64,000 bases of DNA from Hydractinia symbiolongicarpus (lineage: Eukaryota > Cnidaria > Hydrozoa > Anthoathecata > Hydractiniidae). The stretch spans positions 10,850,001 to 10,914,000 of the forward strand of contig NC_079883.1 in assembly GCF_029227915.1 (NCBI RefSeq). The letters are read 5' to 3'. The first letter of the stretch is position 1. Each line of letters opens with the position of its first letter. This document shows, piece by piece, positions 53,281 to 64,000 of the stretch. Position numbers and translations under genes: made by a program. Under the pieces are notes generated by a model, which did not search any database, was not told the DNA's origin, and worked only from the letters and a program-made list of their open reading frames with translations.

Positions 53281-53466
53281 ATCGCTTCTCGGCCTAATGG
53301 CTAAGATCAAGTGTAGTATCTGTTCTTATCAGTTTAATATCTGGTAGGCCATTCTCTGAATGGTCAGTATATTAATCTGATTTTTGGCCTTGGGTCATGG
53401 AGGTGGATTCATTCACGCCGTGACCACGGGTTGCCTTGGTGTTGCACTATTACCGATGGCGGCCCA
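53281..53466 (+). ncRNA. RNU2: U2 spliceosomal snRNA
   Basis: Unit 10 copy, same sequence as 4608..4793. Confidence 0.95.
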
Positions 53467-53657
53467 CATAAGCAATAAAAGAATAATAGCAGTCCTCTTT
53501 CCGACGGCACTCTGCATAGTCTACGGCGGGAACAAAACGCGTACACTGGGGGAGAATACAGCCTATGCCCCGCGACACGGCAGTTTATAACACACTCAAG
53601 CCACAAGCATTAACAAACTTTGAAGGGTACCCTCATGCTACGGTGCAGTTCCAACTC

Positions 53658-53823
53658 CTACTTACCTGACGGGGAAGTAAAGACTGATCAATGAGGGTTT
53701 TCTTCCAGAGTGAGGCTCTTGCATTGCACTACGCTTGGGCTGACCTCTGCGATTACTGCAAACGTCAGTAACTCGACCGTACAATTTCTGGTAGTGGGGG
53801 CCTGCGTCCGCGCTCGCCCCCTC
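53658..53823 (+). ncRNA. RNU1: U1 snRNA, first-base variant
   Basis: Unit 10 copy. The predicted first transcribed base is C (53658) instead of A, giving CTACTTACCTG. The bases that pair with the 5' splice site are unchanged. Pol II prefers a purine at +1, so initiation may shift or weaken. Confidence 0.93.
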
Positions 53824-54149
53824 CTTAAGTCAAAATGAATGAGCTTAGAAAAGTTGCGCGGCCAAATGTCGGTGGTGACTTAAACGCTAAGGTAAAACCT
53901 CGCTTGGCTGTTACGAAACGTGATTGCGATATAAGTCCTCGGAAGGCGGCGGAATTTTATTTTATTTGCCATTCCGTCAGGGTTATTGGATGATCGGCAA
54001 TAGATCGAGTTTGTATGCATTTGAAAGCTCTTTTTTCTCGTACTATCACCTGAAAATGTCGTAGGAAAATGTCATAGGAAACACTTTCAACAACCGCCAC
54101 GTTCCTTAATTGTTATAACAAGAAATATATCACAGCAAATGAAAATGAA

Positions 54150-54269
54150 AAGCCTACGACACCGGGAGTTCCCAGGCGGTCCCCCATCCAAGTACTATCC
54201 CGGCCCGACGATGCTTAACTTCCGTGATCAGACGAGAACGGGTGTGTTCATCGTGGTATGGCCGTAGAC
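54150..54269 (-). rRNA. 5S rRNA: 5S ribosomal RNA
   Basis: Unit 10 copy, same sequence as 5477..5596. Confidence 0.96.
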
Positions 54270-54466
54270 ATTAGTAGGTGCAAATACGTGCAATTTATTT
54301 TGACGTTGTGATCAAATTTTTTTATTTAATTTCTTTGAGTTACTTAGGACAAGGCGTATGCATGGATTATCTATTAGACTTTAAGGTTATAGTTTTGTGA
54401 AAAAAACAATGTTTTTTTAAAGATGTGTGGCTATAAAAATAGCCGTTGTTTTCTGAGTGTAGCGGT

Positions 54467-54847
54467 TTACTTCTTCTGTCCTTTGTCGTTCTTCTTTGGG
54501 AGTAAGACAGCTTGAATGTTTGGCAAAACACCACCAGCTGCAATGGTTACACCGCTCAAAAGTTTGTTTAATTCTTCATCATTACGAACAGCCAATTGTA
54601 AATGTCTTGGAATAATCCTAGCTTTTTTGTTGTCTCTTGCTGCGTTACCAGCCAACTCCAATATCTCAGCAGATAAATATTCCAAGACGTCTGCTAAGTA
54701 AACTGGTGCTCCAGATCCAATTCGGTTAGCATAGTGCCCTCTACGAAGGAATCTATGCACTCTACCGACTGGAAATTGAAGTCCAGCTCTTGAGGATCTT
54801 TTCTTGGTTTTAGCCTTAGCTTTTCCACCTTTTCCACGTCCAGACAT
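54467..54847 (-). CDS. H2A: Histone H2A, A14T/T16K/A53D variant
   Basis: Unit 11 copy, 126 aa. A14T and T16K change the end of the N-terminal tail to [10 protein letters not shown], adding a lysine and moving the threonine. A53D puts an acid into the YLAAVLEYL helix close to the H2A-H2B interface and next to the acidic patch. It is the most diverged H2A in the window, possibly part of a subtype at this side of the array. Stem-loop at 54429-54444. Confidence 0.96.
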   Translation of the reverse strand: MSGRGKGGKAKAKTKKRSSRAGLQFPVGRVHRFLRRGHYANRIGSGAPVYLADVLEYLSAEILELAGNAARDNKKARIIPRHLQLAVRNDEELNKLLSGVTIAAGGVLPNIQAVLLPKKNDKGQKK

Positions 54848-55131
54848 AACTGCGATTTGATTTGTAAGTTAATACAAAAACGTACGAATATTTAACGTAA
54901 GTGTTAACGAAATAAACTTTACTCGTTTTTTCATCATAAAAATAGGATCGAAATCATGTTTTTTTAACCAATAATAATTAAGTATTAAACAAAAGATTTT
55001 TTTTTTAACCAATTAAATTGCGTATCGGCGTTTTCGGATCGAATTCGATCCGATTTTTTTACTTATAAACAAAAAGTTTTGACTTGCAGTTTAATGCTTA
55101 TTTACAAGTTAAGTAGCAAAAATTTTTAACC

Positions 55132-55536
55132 ATGTCTGACGCAGCAGCTAAAGGAGGAAAACAGGCACCTAAAGTAGCCAAGAAAGGTGAAAAAAGAGCC
55201 GGCAAAAAAGGAGGAAAGATTGGTGGAACTGGTGAAAAGAAACGCAAGAGAAAGAGAAAGGAAAGTTATGCTATTTACATCTACAATGTTTTGAAACAAG
55301 TTCACCCAGATGTCGGAGTTTCAAGCAAAGCTATGAGCATCATGAACTCATTTGTCAACGACATCTTTGAGCGCATTGCTTCCGAAGCTTCGCGTTTGGC
55401 TCTTCAAAACAAAAAGTCGACCATCTCTTCTCGTGAAATTCAAACCGCAGTACGTCTTCTCTTGCCTGGAGAACTTGCAAAACACGCAGTCAGTGAAGGA
55501 ACAAAAGCCGTCACAAAATACACAAGCAGCAAGTAA
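55132..55536 (+). CDS. H2B: Histone H2B
   Basis: Unit 11 copy, consensus protein. Its distal CCAAT box is followed by A instead of C (54973). Stem-loop at 55560-55575. Confidence 0.97.
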   Translation: MSDAAAKGGKQAPKVAKKGEKRAGKKGGKIGGTGEKKRKRKRKESYAIYIYNVLKQVHPDVGVSSKAMSIMNSFVNDIFERIASEASRLALQNKKSTISSREIQTAVRLLLPGELAKHAVSEGTKAVTKYTSSK

Positions 55537-55996
55537 ACCAACGTCTACCAAACACAAACGGTCTTTTTTAAGACCACACATCTTTAAAAAAACATTTACT
55601 TGGCGTCACTACAAGTTAACCGAAGTTAATAAAACTTCTAAATAATGTGCTTAAGAACACTAGCCTACATTTAAAATACTTCCCCATGTGTGTGTGGATT
55701 AGCTTCACTTTTCATACGTATTATTAGCTGTACTTGCAGAAAAGACAAGTACATTGATCCATGTTATTGCTTACATTTAACTTAACCCAGCTTTTCACGG
55801 AAACACTCCCAGGCAAATTAACCCTACAAAGTATTTCTAAATTTTTTTTGTGTCATATATGACATAGTATCGTATAGCAATAAATGTAACTGTGACAAGA
55901 CTTTACACATTGTGTAATTTGGAAGCGTGCACAAAGTAATGTTTTAAAAGATTTGTGGCTATAAAAATAGCCGTTTTTGTTGAGCAATGACAACGC

Positions 55997-56353
<357 letters not shown>

Positions 56354-56831
56354 TTAACAGAATTCAGACAGCTTTAAAAAGAGGCCATAAAATTACCTAC
56401 TGCTCGTGGAAACACCCTAATTAACCAATAGAGTTGCGTCATTACAAAATGTTCCGAACATTTTGTACATTTTTTTAAGTAAAACTGTAGTTTTTTTAAA
56501 AATTCGTGGTCTTAATGTTTCAGTAAGGCAATAAATTTGGCATCGTTGGAATTCGCCAAACCTTCTGCTACTTACTAAAAAAAAAAAAAGTCAAAAGCTT
56601 TTGTGTATCAGAAGATACAGCCGTTTTCCCGTAGCCAAAAAACACAGATTTTATAAAAATGTTAAAGTAATGAGCGTAATGTCATTATGCAGCCAATCAG
56701 AAATTACTTTCTTAGCACCAATCAAATGGTTTGTTTTGAACCTTAGCTGTCAATCAATATGAGAAATAAAACTTTGGCGCGATAGTGCATTTTAGACCGT
56801 CTTGTGTATCCGTACTACATCGACTTCTTAA

Positions 56832-57245
<414 letters not shown>

Positions 57246-57606
57246 GCATCTTACCAAACAAAAAACGGCTATTTTTATAGCCACACATCCATAAAAAATA
57301 TTACGGCTAGCTTTTTATATCAAACTTTGTCCTGCTTTCTGTTTAAATTTTATGCTACATAAAAATTTTATGCTACATAAAGTTTGACAATGTTAAAAAT
57401 ATGAAGGGCAAGAAAAGTAAAAGCAAGAAAATAAGAAATTTAAAAACGAAAATACTTAAACTTAGGGAATCTAATCTTAAATTTACTCTTTTTTAACTGT
57501 TTAAGTGACTTAAACAAGTTTAACTTTGTACCAAGATAATGTTTTTTTGTAAATGTGTGGCTATAAAAATAGCCGTTTGTTAATGTAATAGCCAGATACA
57601 CACAAA

Positions 57607-58158
57607 TTATTTTTTTGCGGTCTTCTTTGCTGCCTTTTTGGGAGTCTTTTTGACCTTCTTTGCTGCAGGTTTTTTAGCAACAGGCTTCTTTGTGGGTTTC
57701 TTAGCTGCTGGTTTCTTAGCCGAGGCTTTCTTTGTGGCAGGCTTCTTTGCTGCTTTCTTTGGCGTGCTCTTCTTTGCTGGCTTCTTTTTTGGTGTACTTT
57801 TCTTTGCAGTAGGCTTCTTTGCCGTTGGCTTTTTTGCTGCGGCCTTTTTCTTAGGTTTTTCTTTTTTTACCTGACCTAGCTTGAATGATCCAGAAGCACC
57901 AGTGCCTTTAGTTTGAATCAAATCGCCTGATGTTACTCCTCGTTTAAGAGCCATTTTCAGATGATGATCTGAGTTTTCAGCAACTTTGTAATTTGCATGA
58001 ATATATTTTGTAATAGCTTGGCGAGATGAACCACCGCGTTCCTTTAGGGTAGCGATAGCAGCCTTGATCATGTCCACATATTTAGGGTGATCAGCTGTCT
58101 TCTTTGCAGCAGGTTTCTTCTTGGGTGCGATTTTCTTTGGAGAAGCTGCTTCACTCAT
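57607..58158 (-). CDS. H1: Linker histone H1
   Basis: Unit 11 copy, consensus 183-aa protein. Stem-loop at 57559-57574. Confidence 0.96.
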   Translation of the reverse strand: MSEAASPKKIAPKKKPAAKKTADHPKYVDMIKAAIATLKERGGSSRQAITKYIHANYKVAENSDHHLKMALKRGVTSGDLIQTKGTGASGSFKLGQVKKEKPKKKAAAKKPTAKKPTAKKSTPKKKPAKKSTPKKAAKKPATKKASAKKPAAKKPTKKPVAKKPAAKKVKKTPKKAAKKTAKK

Positions 58159-58737
58159 TTTTAATGTTTTCTTACAACAATCCAACGATAAACGATGCTT
58201 GTTATCACAGTAGAAGTATACTAAACATTACCGTGTAAATGAGATATAATTTAAGACGGTGCGAAGTATGCGGACGTAAAAGTACCACTCCCGGGAATTG
58301 ATTTGGCGCGAAAACAGAAATGTGTGTTTCTGTACATCGTATAATGTCCGTTTTGGGTGCCGCGACTATGCGAAAGCATGTTAATTTTTATTTGTAGTAC
58401 GACGCAATAGTCTGCAAGAGAAGCTGCTGGAGTTTGAGGTCTTCAGCATTACATCTAGTCTGTTAATTTGGGCTTCTTCCGCGCTCGTGTTAGGATTTTC
58501 ATAAAGCGTTCTTTGGTTTGCGTTGCGTATGTCGGCCTACATCATCGACACGGCCTGTTTCCGGCTATTAGGAGCAATTCATATATTGGGCACTGCGTTT
58601 CGACTTTTTTATTAGACCACAGTAAAAAAATTCACTCACAGAAGTCCCTTTCTTTCATGGCTACAAACACGAAGAATTCTGTCGTAAGTAAAACGAATGC
58701 GCAAGCCAAAATGACGATGGGGCGAAGTCATAAGCAT

Positions 58738-58810
58738 GGCCCTGTGGCCCAATGGATAAGGCATCTGACTACGAATCAGGGGATTCCAGGTTCGACTCCT
58801 GGCAGGGTCG
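58738..58810 (+). tRNA. tRNA-Arg-ACG: tRNA-Arg (ACG)
   Basis: Unit 11 copy, identical to 4213..4285. Confidence 0.97.
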
Positions 58811-59132
58811 CACTGTCGCATTTCGGCTGCATGGTCTACTGTGTAACGCGCGCGCACGTTCTGGCGTAATGCGTTGATAAACGGAATGTACGCAGACATA
58901 TTGGAAAGTAATATCACGCACTTAGTATCGTCGCCTTTGTTAGCATTCATGTAAGTTACCATCCACTCGCTACAGTCGCTCTCCATCCTACGGCTAAATC
59001 AACAGCCGTGATTTTTACTATGTCGCCGTCCATCCGTACGCGGTGACAGTTGTAAGCTTTACAGTAACGTGACATGCTCCACAAGCAGTTACGGTGTGTG
59101 GACGATGCCTATCATGGCAACGCTTGTTCTTT

Positions 59133-59318
59133 ATCGCTTCTCGGCCTAATGGCTAAGATCAAGTGTAGTATCTGTTCTTATCAGTTTAATATCTGGTAGG
59201 CCATTCTCTGAATGGTCAGTATATTAATCTGATTTTTGGCCTTGGGTCATGGAGGTGGATTCATTCACGCCGTGACCACGGGTTGCCTTGGTGTTGCACT
59301 ATTACCGATGGCGGCCCA
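59133..59318 (+). ncRNA. RNU2: U2 spliceosomal snRNA
   Basis: Unit 11 copy, same sequence as 4608..4793. Confidence 0.95.
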
Positions 59319-59509
59319 CATAAGCAATAAAAGAATAATAGCAGTCCTCTTTCCGACGGCACTCTGCATAGTCTACGGCGGGAACAAAACGCGTACACTG
59401 GGGGAGAATACAGCCTATGCCCCGCGACACGGCAGTTTATAACACACTCAAGCCACAAGCATTAACAAACTTTGAAGGGTACCCTCATGCTACGGTGCAG
59501 TTCCAACTC

Positions 59510-59675
59510 ATACTTACCTGACGGGGAAGTAAAGACTGATCAATGAGGGTTTTCTTCCAGAGTGAGGCTCTTGCATTGCACTACGCTTGGGCTGACCTCT
59601 GCGATTACTGCAAACGTCAGTAACTCGACCGTACAATTTCTGGTAGTGGGGGCCTGCGTCCGCGCTCGCCCCCTC
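59510..59675 (+). ncRNA. RNU1: U1 spliceosomal snRNA
   Basis: Unit 11 copy, same sequence as 4985..5150. Confidence 0.95.
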
Positions 59676-60001
59676 CTTAAGTCAAAATGAATGAGCTTAG
59701 AAAAGTTGCGCGGCCAAATGTCGGTGGTGACTTAAACGCTAAGGTAAAACCTCGCTTGGCTGTTACGAAACGTGATTGCGATATAAGTCCTCGGAAGGCG
59801 GCGGAATTTTATTTTATTTGCCATTCCGTCAGGGTTATTGGATGATCGGCAATAGATCGAGTTTGTATGCATTTGAAAGCTCTTTTTTCTCGTACTATCA
59901 CCTGAAAATGTCGTAGGAAAATGTCATAGGAAACACTTTCAACAACCGCCACGTTCCTTAATTGTTATAACAAGAAATATATCACAGCAAATGAAAATGA
60001 A

Positions 60002-60121
60002 AAGCCTACGACACCGGGAGTTCCCAGGCGGTCCCCCATCCAAGTACTATCCCGGCCCGACGATGCTTAACTTCCGTGATCAGACGAGAACGGGTGTGTT
60101 CATCGTGGTATGGCCGTAGAC
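60002..60121 (-). rRNA. 5S rRNA: 5S ribosomal RNA
   Basis: Unit 11 copy, same sequence as 5477..5596. Confidence 0.96.
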
Positions 60122-60318
60122 ATTAGTAGGTGCAAATACGTGCAATTTATTTTGACGTTGTGATCAAATTTTTTTATTTAATTTCTTTGAGTTACTTAGG
60201 ACAAGGCGTATGCATGGATTATCTATTAGACTTTAAGGTTATAGTTTTGTGAAAAAAACAATGTTTTTTTAAAGATGTGTGGCTATAAAAATAGCCGTTG
60301 TTTTCTGAGTGTAGCGGT

Positions 60319-60699
60319 TTACTTCTTCTGTCCTTTGTCGTTCTTCTTTGGGAGTAAGACAGCTTGAATGTTTGGCAAAACACCACCAGCTGCAATGGTT
60401 ACACCGCTCAAAAGTTTGTTTAATTCTTCATCATTACGAACAGCCAATTGTAAATGTCTTGGAATAATCCTAGCTTTTTTGTTGTCTCTTGCTGCGTTAC
60501 CAGCCAACTCCAATATCTCAGCAGATAAATATTCCAAGACGGCTGCTAAGTAAACTGGTGCTCCAGATCCAATTCGGTTAGCATAGTGCCCTCTACGAAG
60601 GAATCTATGCACTCTACCGACTGGAAATTGAAGTCCAGCTCTTGAGGATCTTTTCTTGGCTTTAGCCTTAGCTTTTCCACCTTTTCCACGTCCAGACAT
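60319..60699 (-). CDS. H2A: Histone H2A, T16K variant
   Basis: Unit 12 copy. T16K only, giving [10 protein letters not shown] at the end of the tail; it is shared with unit 11. The upstream promoter also has C in place of G near 60753 (AACTGTTAACG) and A at 60825 after CCAAT. Stem-loop at 60281-60296. Confidence 0.96.
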   Translation of the reverse strand: MSGRGKGGKAKAKAKKRSSRAGLQFPVGRVHRFLRRGHYANRIGSGAPVYLAAVLEYLSAEILELAGNAARDNKKARIIPRHLQLAVRNDEELNKLLSGVTIAAGGVLPNIQAVLLPKKNDKGQKK

Positions 60700-60983
60700 A
60701 ACTGCGATTTGATTTGTAAGTTAATACAAAAACGTACGAATATTTAACGTAACTGTTAACGAAATAAACTTTACTCGTTTTTTCATCATAAAAATAGGAT
60801 CGAAATCATGTTTTTTTAACCAATAATAATTAAGTATTAAACAAAAGATTTTTTTTTTAACCAATTAAATTGCGTATCGGCGTTTTCGGATCGAATTCGA
60901 TCCGATTTTTTTACTTATAAACAAAAAGTTTTGACTTGCAGTTTAATGCTTATTTACAAGTTAAGTAGCAAAAATTTTTAACC

Positions 60984-61388
60984 ATGTCTGACGCAGCAGC
61001 TAAAGGAGGAAAACAGGCACCTAAAGTAGCCAAGAAAGGTGAAAAAAGAGCCGGCAAAAAAGGAGGAAAGATTGGTGGAACTGGTGAAAAGAAACGCAAG
61101 AGAAAGAGAAAGGAAAGTTATGCTATTTACATCTACAATGTTTTGAAACAAGTTCACCCAGATGTCGGAGTTTCAAGCAAAGCTATGAGCATCATGAACT
61201 CATTTGTCAACGACATCTTTGAGCGCATTGCTTCCGAAGCTTCGCGTTTGGCTCTTCAAAACAAAAAGTCGACCATCTCTTCTCGTGAAATTCAAACCGC
61301 AGTACGTCTTCTCTTGCCTGGAGAACTTGCAAAACACGCAGTCAGTGAAGGAACAAAAGCCGTCACAAAATACACAAGCAGCAAGTAA
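60984..61388 (+). CDS. H2B: Histone H2B
   Basis: Unit 12 copy, consensus protein. Stem-loop at 61412-61427. Confidence 0.97.
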   Translation: MSDAAAKGGKQAPKVAKKGEKRAGKKGGKIGGTGEKKRKRKRKESYAIYIYNVLKQVHPDVGVSSKAMSIMNSFVNDIFERIASEASRLALQNKKSTISSREIQTAVRLLLPGELAKHAVSEGTKAVTKYTSSK

Positions 61389-61848
61389 ACCAACGTCTAC
61401 CAAACACAAACGGTCTTTTTTAAGACCACACATCTTTAAAAAAACATTTACTTGGCGTCACTACAAGTTAACCGAAGTTAATAAAACTTCTAAATAATGT
61501 GCTTAAGAACACTAGCCTACATTTAAAATACTTCCCCATGTGTGTGTGGATTAGCTTCACTTTTCATACGTATTATTAGCTGTACTTGCAGAAAAGACAA
61601 GTACATTGATCCATGTTATTGCTTACATTTAACTTAACCCAGCTTTTCACGGAAACACTCCCAGGCAAATTAACCCTACAAAGTATTTCTAAATTTTTTT
61701 TGTGTCATATATGACATAGTATCGTATAGCAATAAATGTAACTGTGACAAGACTTTACACATTGTGTAATTTGGAAGCGTGCACAAAGTAATGTTTTAAA
61801 AGATTTGTGGCTATAAAAATAGCCGTTTTTGTTGAGCAATGACAACGC

Positions 61849-62205
<357 letters not shown>

Positions 62206-62683
62206 TTAACAGAATTCAGACAGCTTTAAAAAGAGGCCATAAAATTACCTACTGCTCGTGGAAACACCCTAATTAACCAATAGAGTTGCGTCATTACAAA
62301 ATGTTCCGAACATTTTGTACATTTTTTTAAGTAAAACTGTAGTTTTTTTAAAAATTCGTGGTCTTAATGTTTCAGTAAGGCAATAAATTTGGCATCGTTG
62401 GAATTCGCCAAACCTTCTGCTACTTACTAAAAAAAAAAAAAGTCAAAAGCTTTTGTGTATCAGAAGATACAGCCGTTTTCCCGTAGCCAAAAAACACAGA
62501 TTTTATAAAAATGTTAAAGTAATGAGCGTAATGTCATTATGCAGCCAATCAGAAATTACTTTCTTAGCACCAATCAAATGGTTTGTTTTGAACCTTAGCT
62601 GTCAATCAATATGAGAAATAAAACTTTGGCGCGATAGTGCATTTTAGACCGTCTTGTGTATCCGTACTACATCGACTTCTTAA

Positions 62684-63097
<414 letters not shown>

Positions 63098-63458
63098 GCA
63101 TCTTACCAAACAAAAAACGGCTATTTTTATAGCCACACATCCATAAAAAATATTACGGCTAGCTTTTTATATCAAACTTTGTCCTGCTTTCTGTTTAAAT
63201 TTTATGCTACATAAAAAATTTATGCTACATAAAGTTTGACAATGTTAAAAATATGAAGGGCAAGAAAAGTAAAAGCAAGAAAATAAGAAATTTAAAAACG
63301 AAAATACTTAAACTTAGGGAATCTAATCTTAAATTTACTCTTTTTTAACTGTTTAAGTGACTTAAACAAGTTTAACTTTGTACCAAGATAATGTTTTTTT
63401 GTAAATGTGTGGCTATAAAAATAGCCGTTTGTTAATGTAATAGCCAGATACACACAAA

Positions 63459-64000
63459 TTATTTTTTTGCGGTCTTCTTTGCTGCCTTTTTGGGAGTCTT
63501 TTTGACCTTCTTTGCTGCAGGTTTTTTAGCAACAGGCTTCTTTGTGGGTTTCTTAGCTGCTGGTTTCTTAGCCGAGGCTTTCTTTGTGGCAGGCTTCTTT
63601 GCTGCTTTCTTTGGCGTGCTCTTCTTTGCTGGCTTCTTTTTTGGTGTACTTTTCTTTGCAGTAGGCTTCTTTGCCGTTGGCTTTTTTGCTGCGGCCTTTT
63701 TCTTAGGTTTTTCTTTTTTTACCTGACCTAGCTTGAATGATCCAGAAGCACCAGTGCCTTTAGTTTGAATCAAATCGCCTGATGTTACTCCTCGTTTAAG
63801 AGCCATTTTCAGATGATGATCTGAGTTTTCAGCAACTTTGTAATTTGCATGAATATATTTTGTAATAGCTTGGCGAGATGAACCACCGCGTTCCTTTAGG
63901 GTAGCGATAGCAGCCTTGATCATGTCCACATATTTAGGGTGATCAGCTGTCTTCTTTGCAGCAGGTTTCTTCTTGGGTGCGATTTTCTTTGGAGAAGCTG
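63459..64000 (-). CDS. H1: Linker histone H1, partial (start outside window)
   Basis: Unit 12 copy. The stop is at 63459-63461 and the consensus tail and GH1 domain are complete; the first three codons including Met lie just past the right edge. An internal Met at residue 30 is not the start. Stem-loop at 63411-63426. Confidence 0.95.
   Translation of the reverse strand, partial: ASPKKIAPKKKPAAKKTADHPKYVDMIKAAIATLKERGGSSRQAITKYIHANYKVAENSDHHLKMALKRGVTSGDLIQTKGTGASGSFKLGQVKKEKPKKKAAAKKPTAKKPTAKKSTPKKKPAKKSTPKKAAKKPATKKASAKKPAAKKPTKKPVAKKPAAKKVKKTPKKAAKKTAKK

Overview
This window is one uninterrupted tandem array of a compound housekeeping-gene repeat from an animal nuclear genome. Each full unit is 5852 bp. 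It carries the five replication-dependent histone genes plus four small-RNA genes in a fixed order and orientation: H2A(-), H2B(+), H4(-), H3(+), H1(-), tRNA-Arg-ACG(+), U2 snRNA(+), U1 snRNA(+), 5S rRNA(-). All histone genes are intronless. All end in the 16-nt histone mRNA stem-loop, and H2A/H2B and H4/H3 are head-to-head pairs sharing a divergent promoter. These traits, an H2B with a KRKRK tail and the winged-helix H1 point to a metazoan. The AT-rich spacers and H2B/H1 tails suggest an invertebrate, perhaps a cnidarian such as a hydrozoan; that placement is inference from general resemblance, not a search.

Twelve units are touched. Coordinates of unit 1 (H2B to 5S) convert to other units by adding an offset: unit 2 +5852; unit 3 +8852; unit 4 +14704; unit 5 +20556 (20555 after the poly-A tract at 22607-22619, 19474 after its deletion); unit 6 +25326; unit 7 +31178; unit 8 +37030 (36970 after its H1 deletion); unit 9 +42822; unit 10 +48674 (48673 after the poly-A tract); unit 11 +54525; unit 12 +60377. 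The H2A that opens a unit lies upstream of that unit's H2B. Unit 1 starts inside H2A and unit 12 stops inside H1.

Units are nearly identical, which is the signature of concerted evolution. Structural exceptions are: a 2738-bp deletion plus a 114-bp deletion at the unit 2/3 boundary (8934-9226), which removes H1, tRNA, U2, U1, 5S and most of H2A; a 1081-bp deletion in unit 5 (junction 23752-23755), which removes most of H1 and the tRNA; and a 60-bp in-frame deletion in the unit 8 H1. The two large deletions break H1 within 2 bp of the same site. Point variants that change products sit in single units: H4 R92P, H2B S96W and H1 K124I in unit 1; H2B R88C in unit 2; H2B K18E in unit 6; H3 V101F in unit 10; H2A N-tail changes in units 11 and 12. 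There are also U1 and 5S variants in units 3, 9 and 10.

Functionally the unit supplies S-phase chromatin proteins (Pol II, stem-loop/U7-type 3' ends), spliceosomal RNAs (Pol II snRNA type) and translation RNAs (Pol III). The sequence shows candidate control elements: paired CCAAT boxes, a composite TTAACCAAT-N4-TTGCGT element in both divergent histone promoters, E2F-type TTTGGCGC sites in the H3 and H1 promoters, a shared candidate PSE at about -55 of U1 and U2, an A-rich histone downstream element, and two long perfect dyads.
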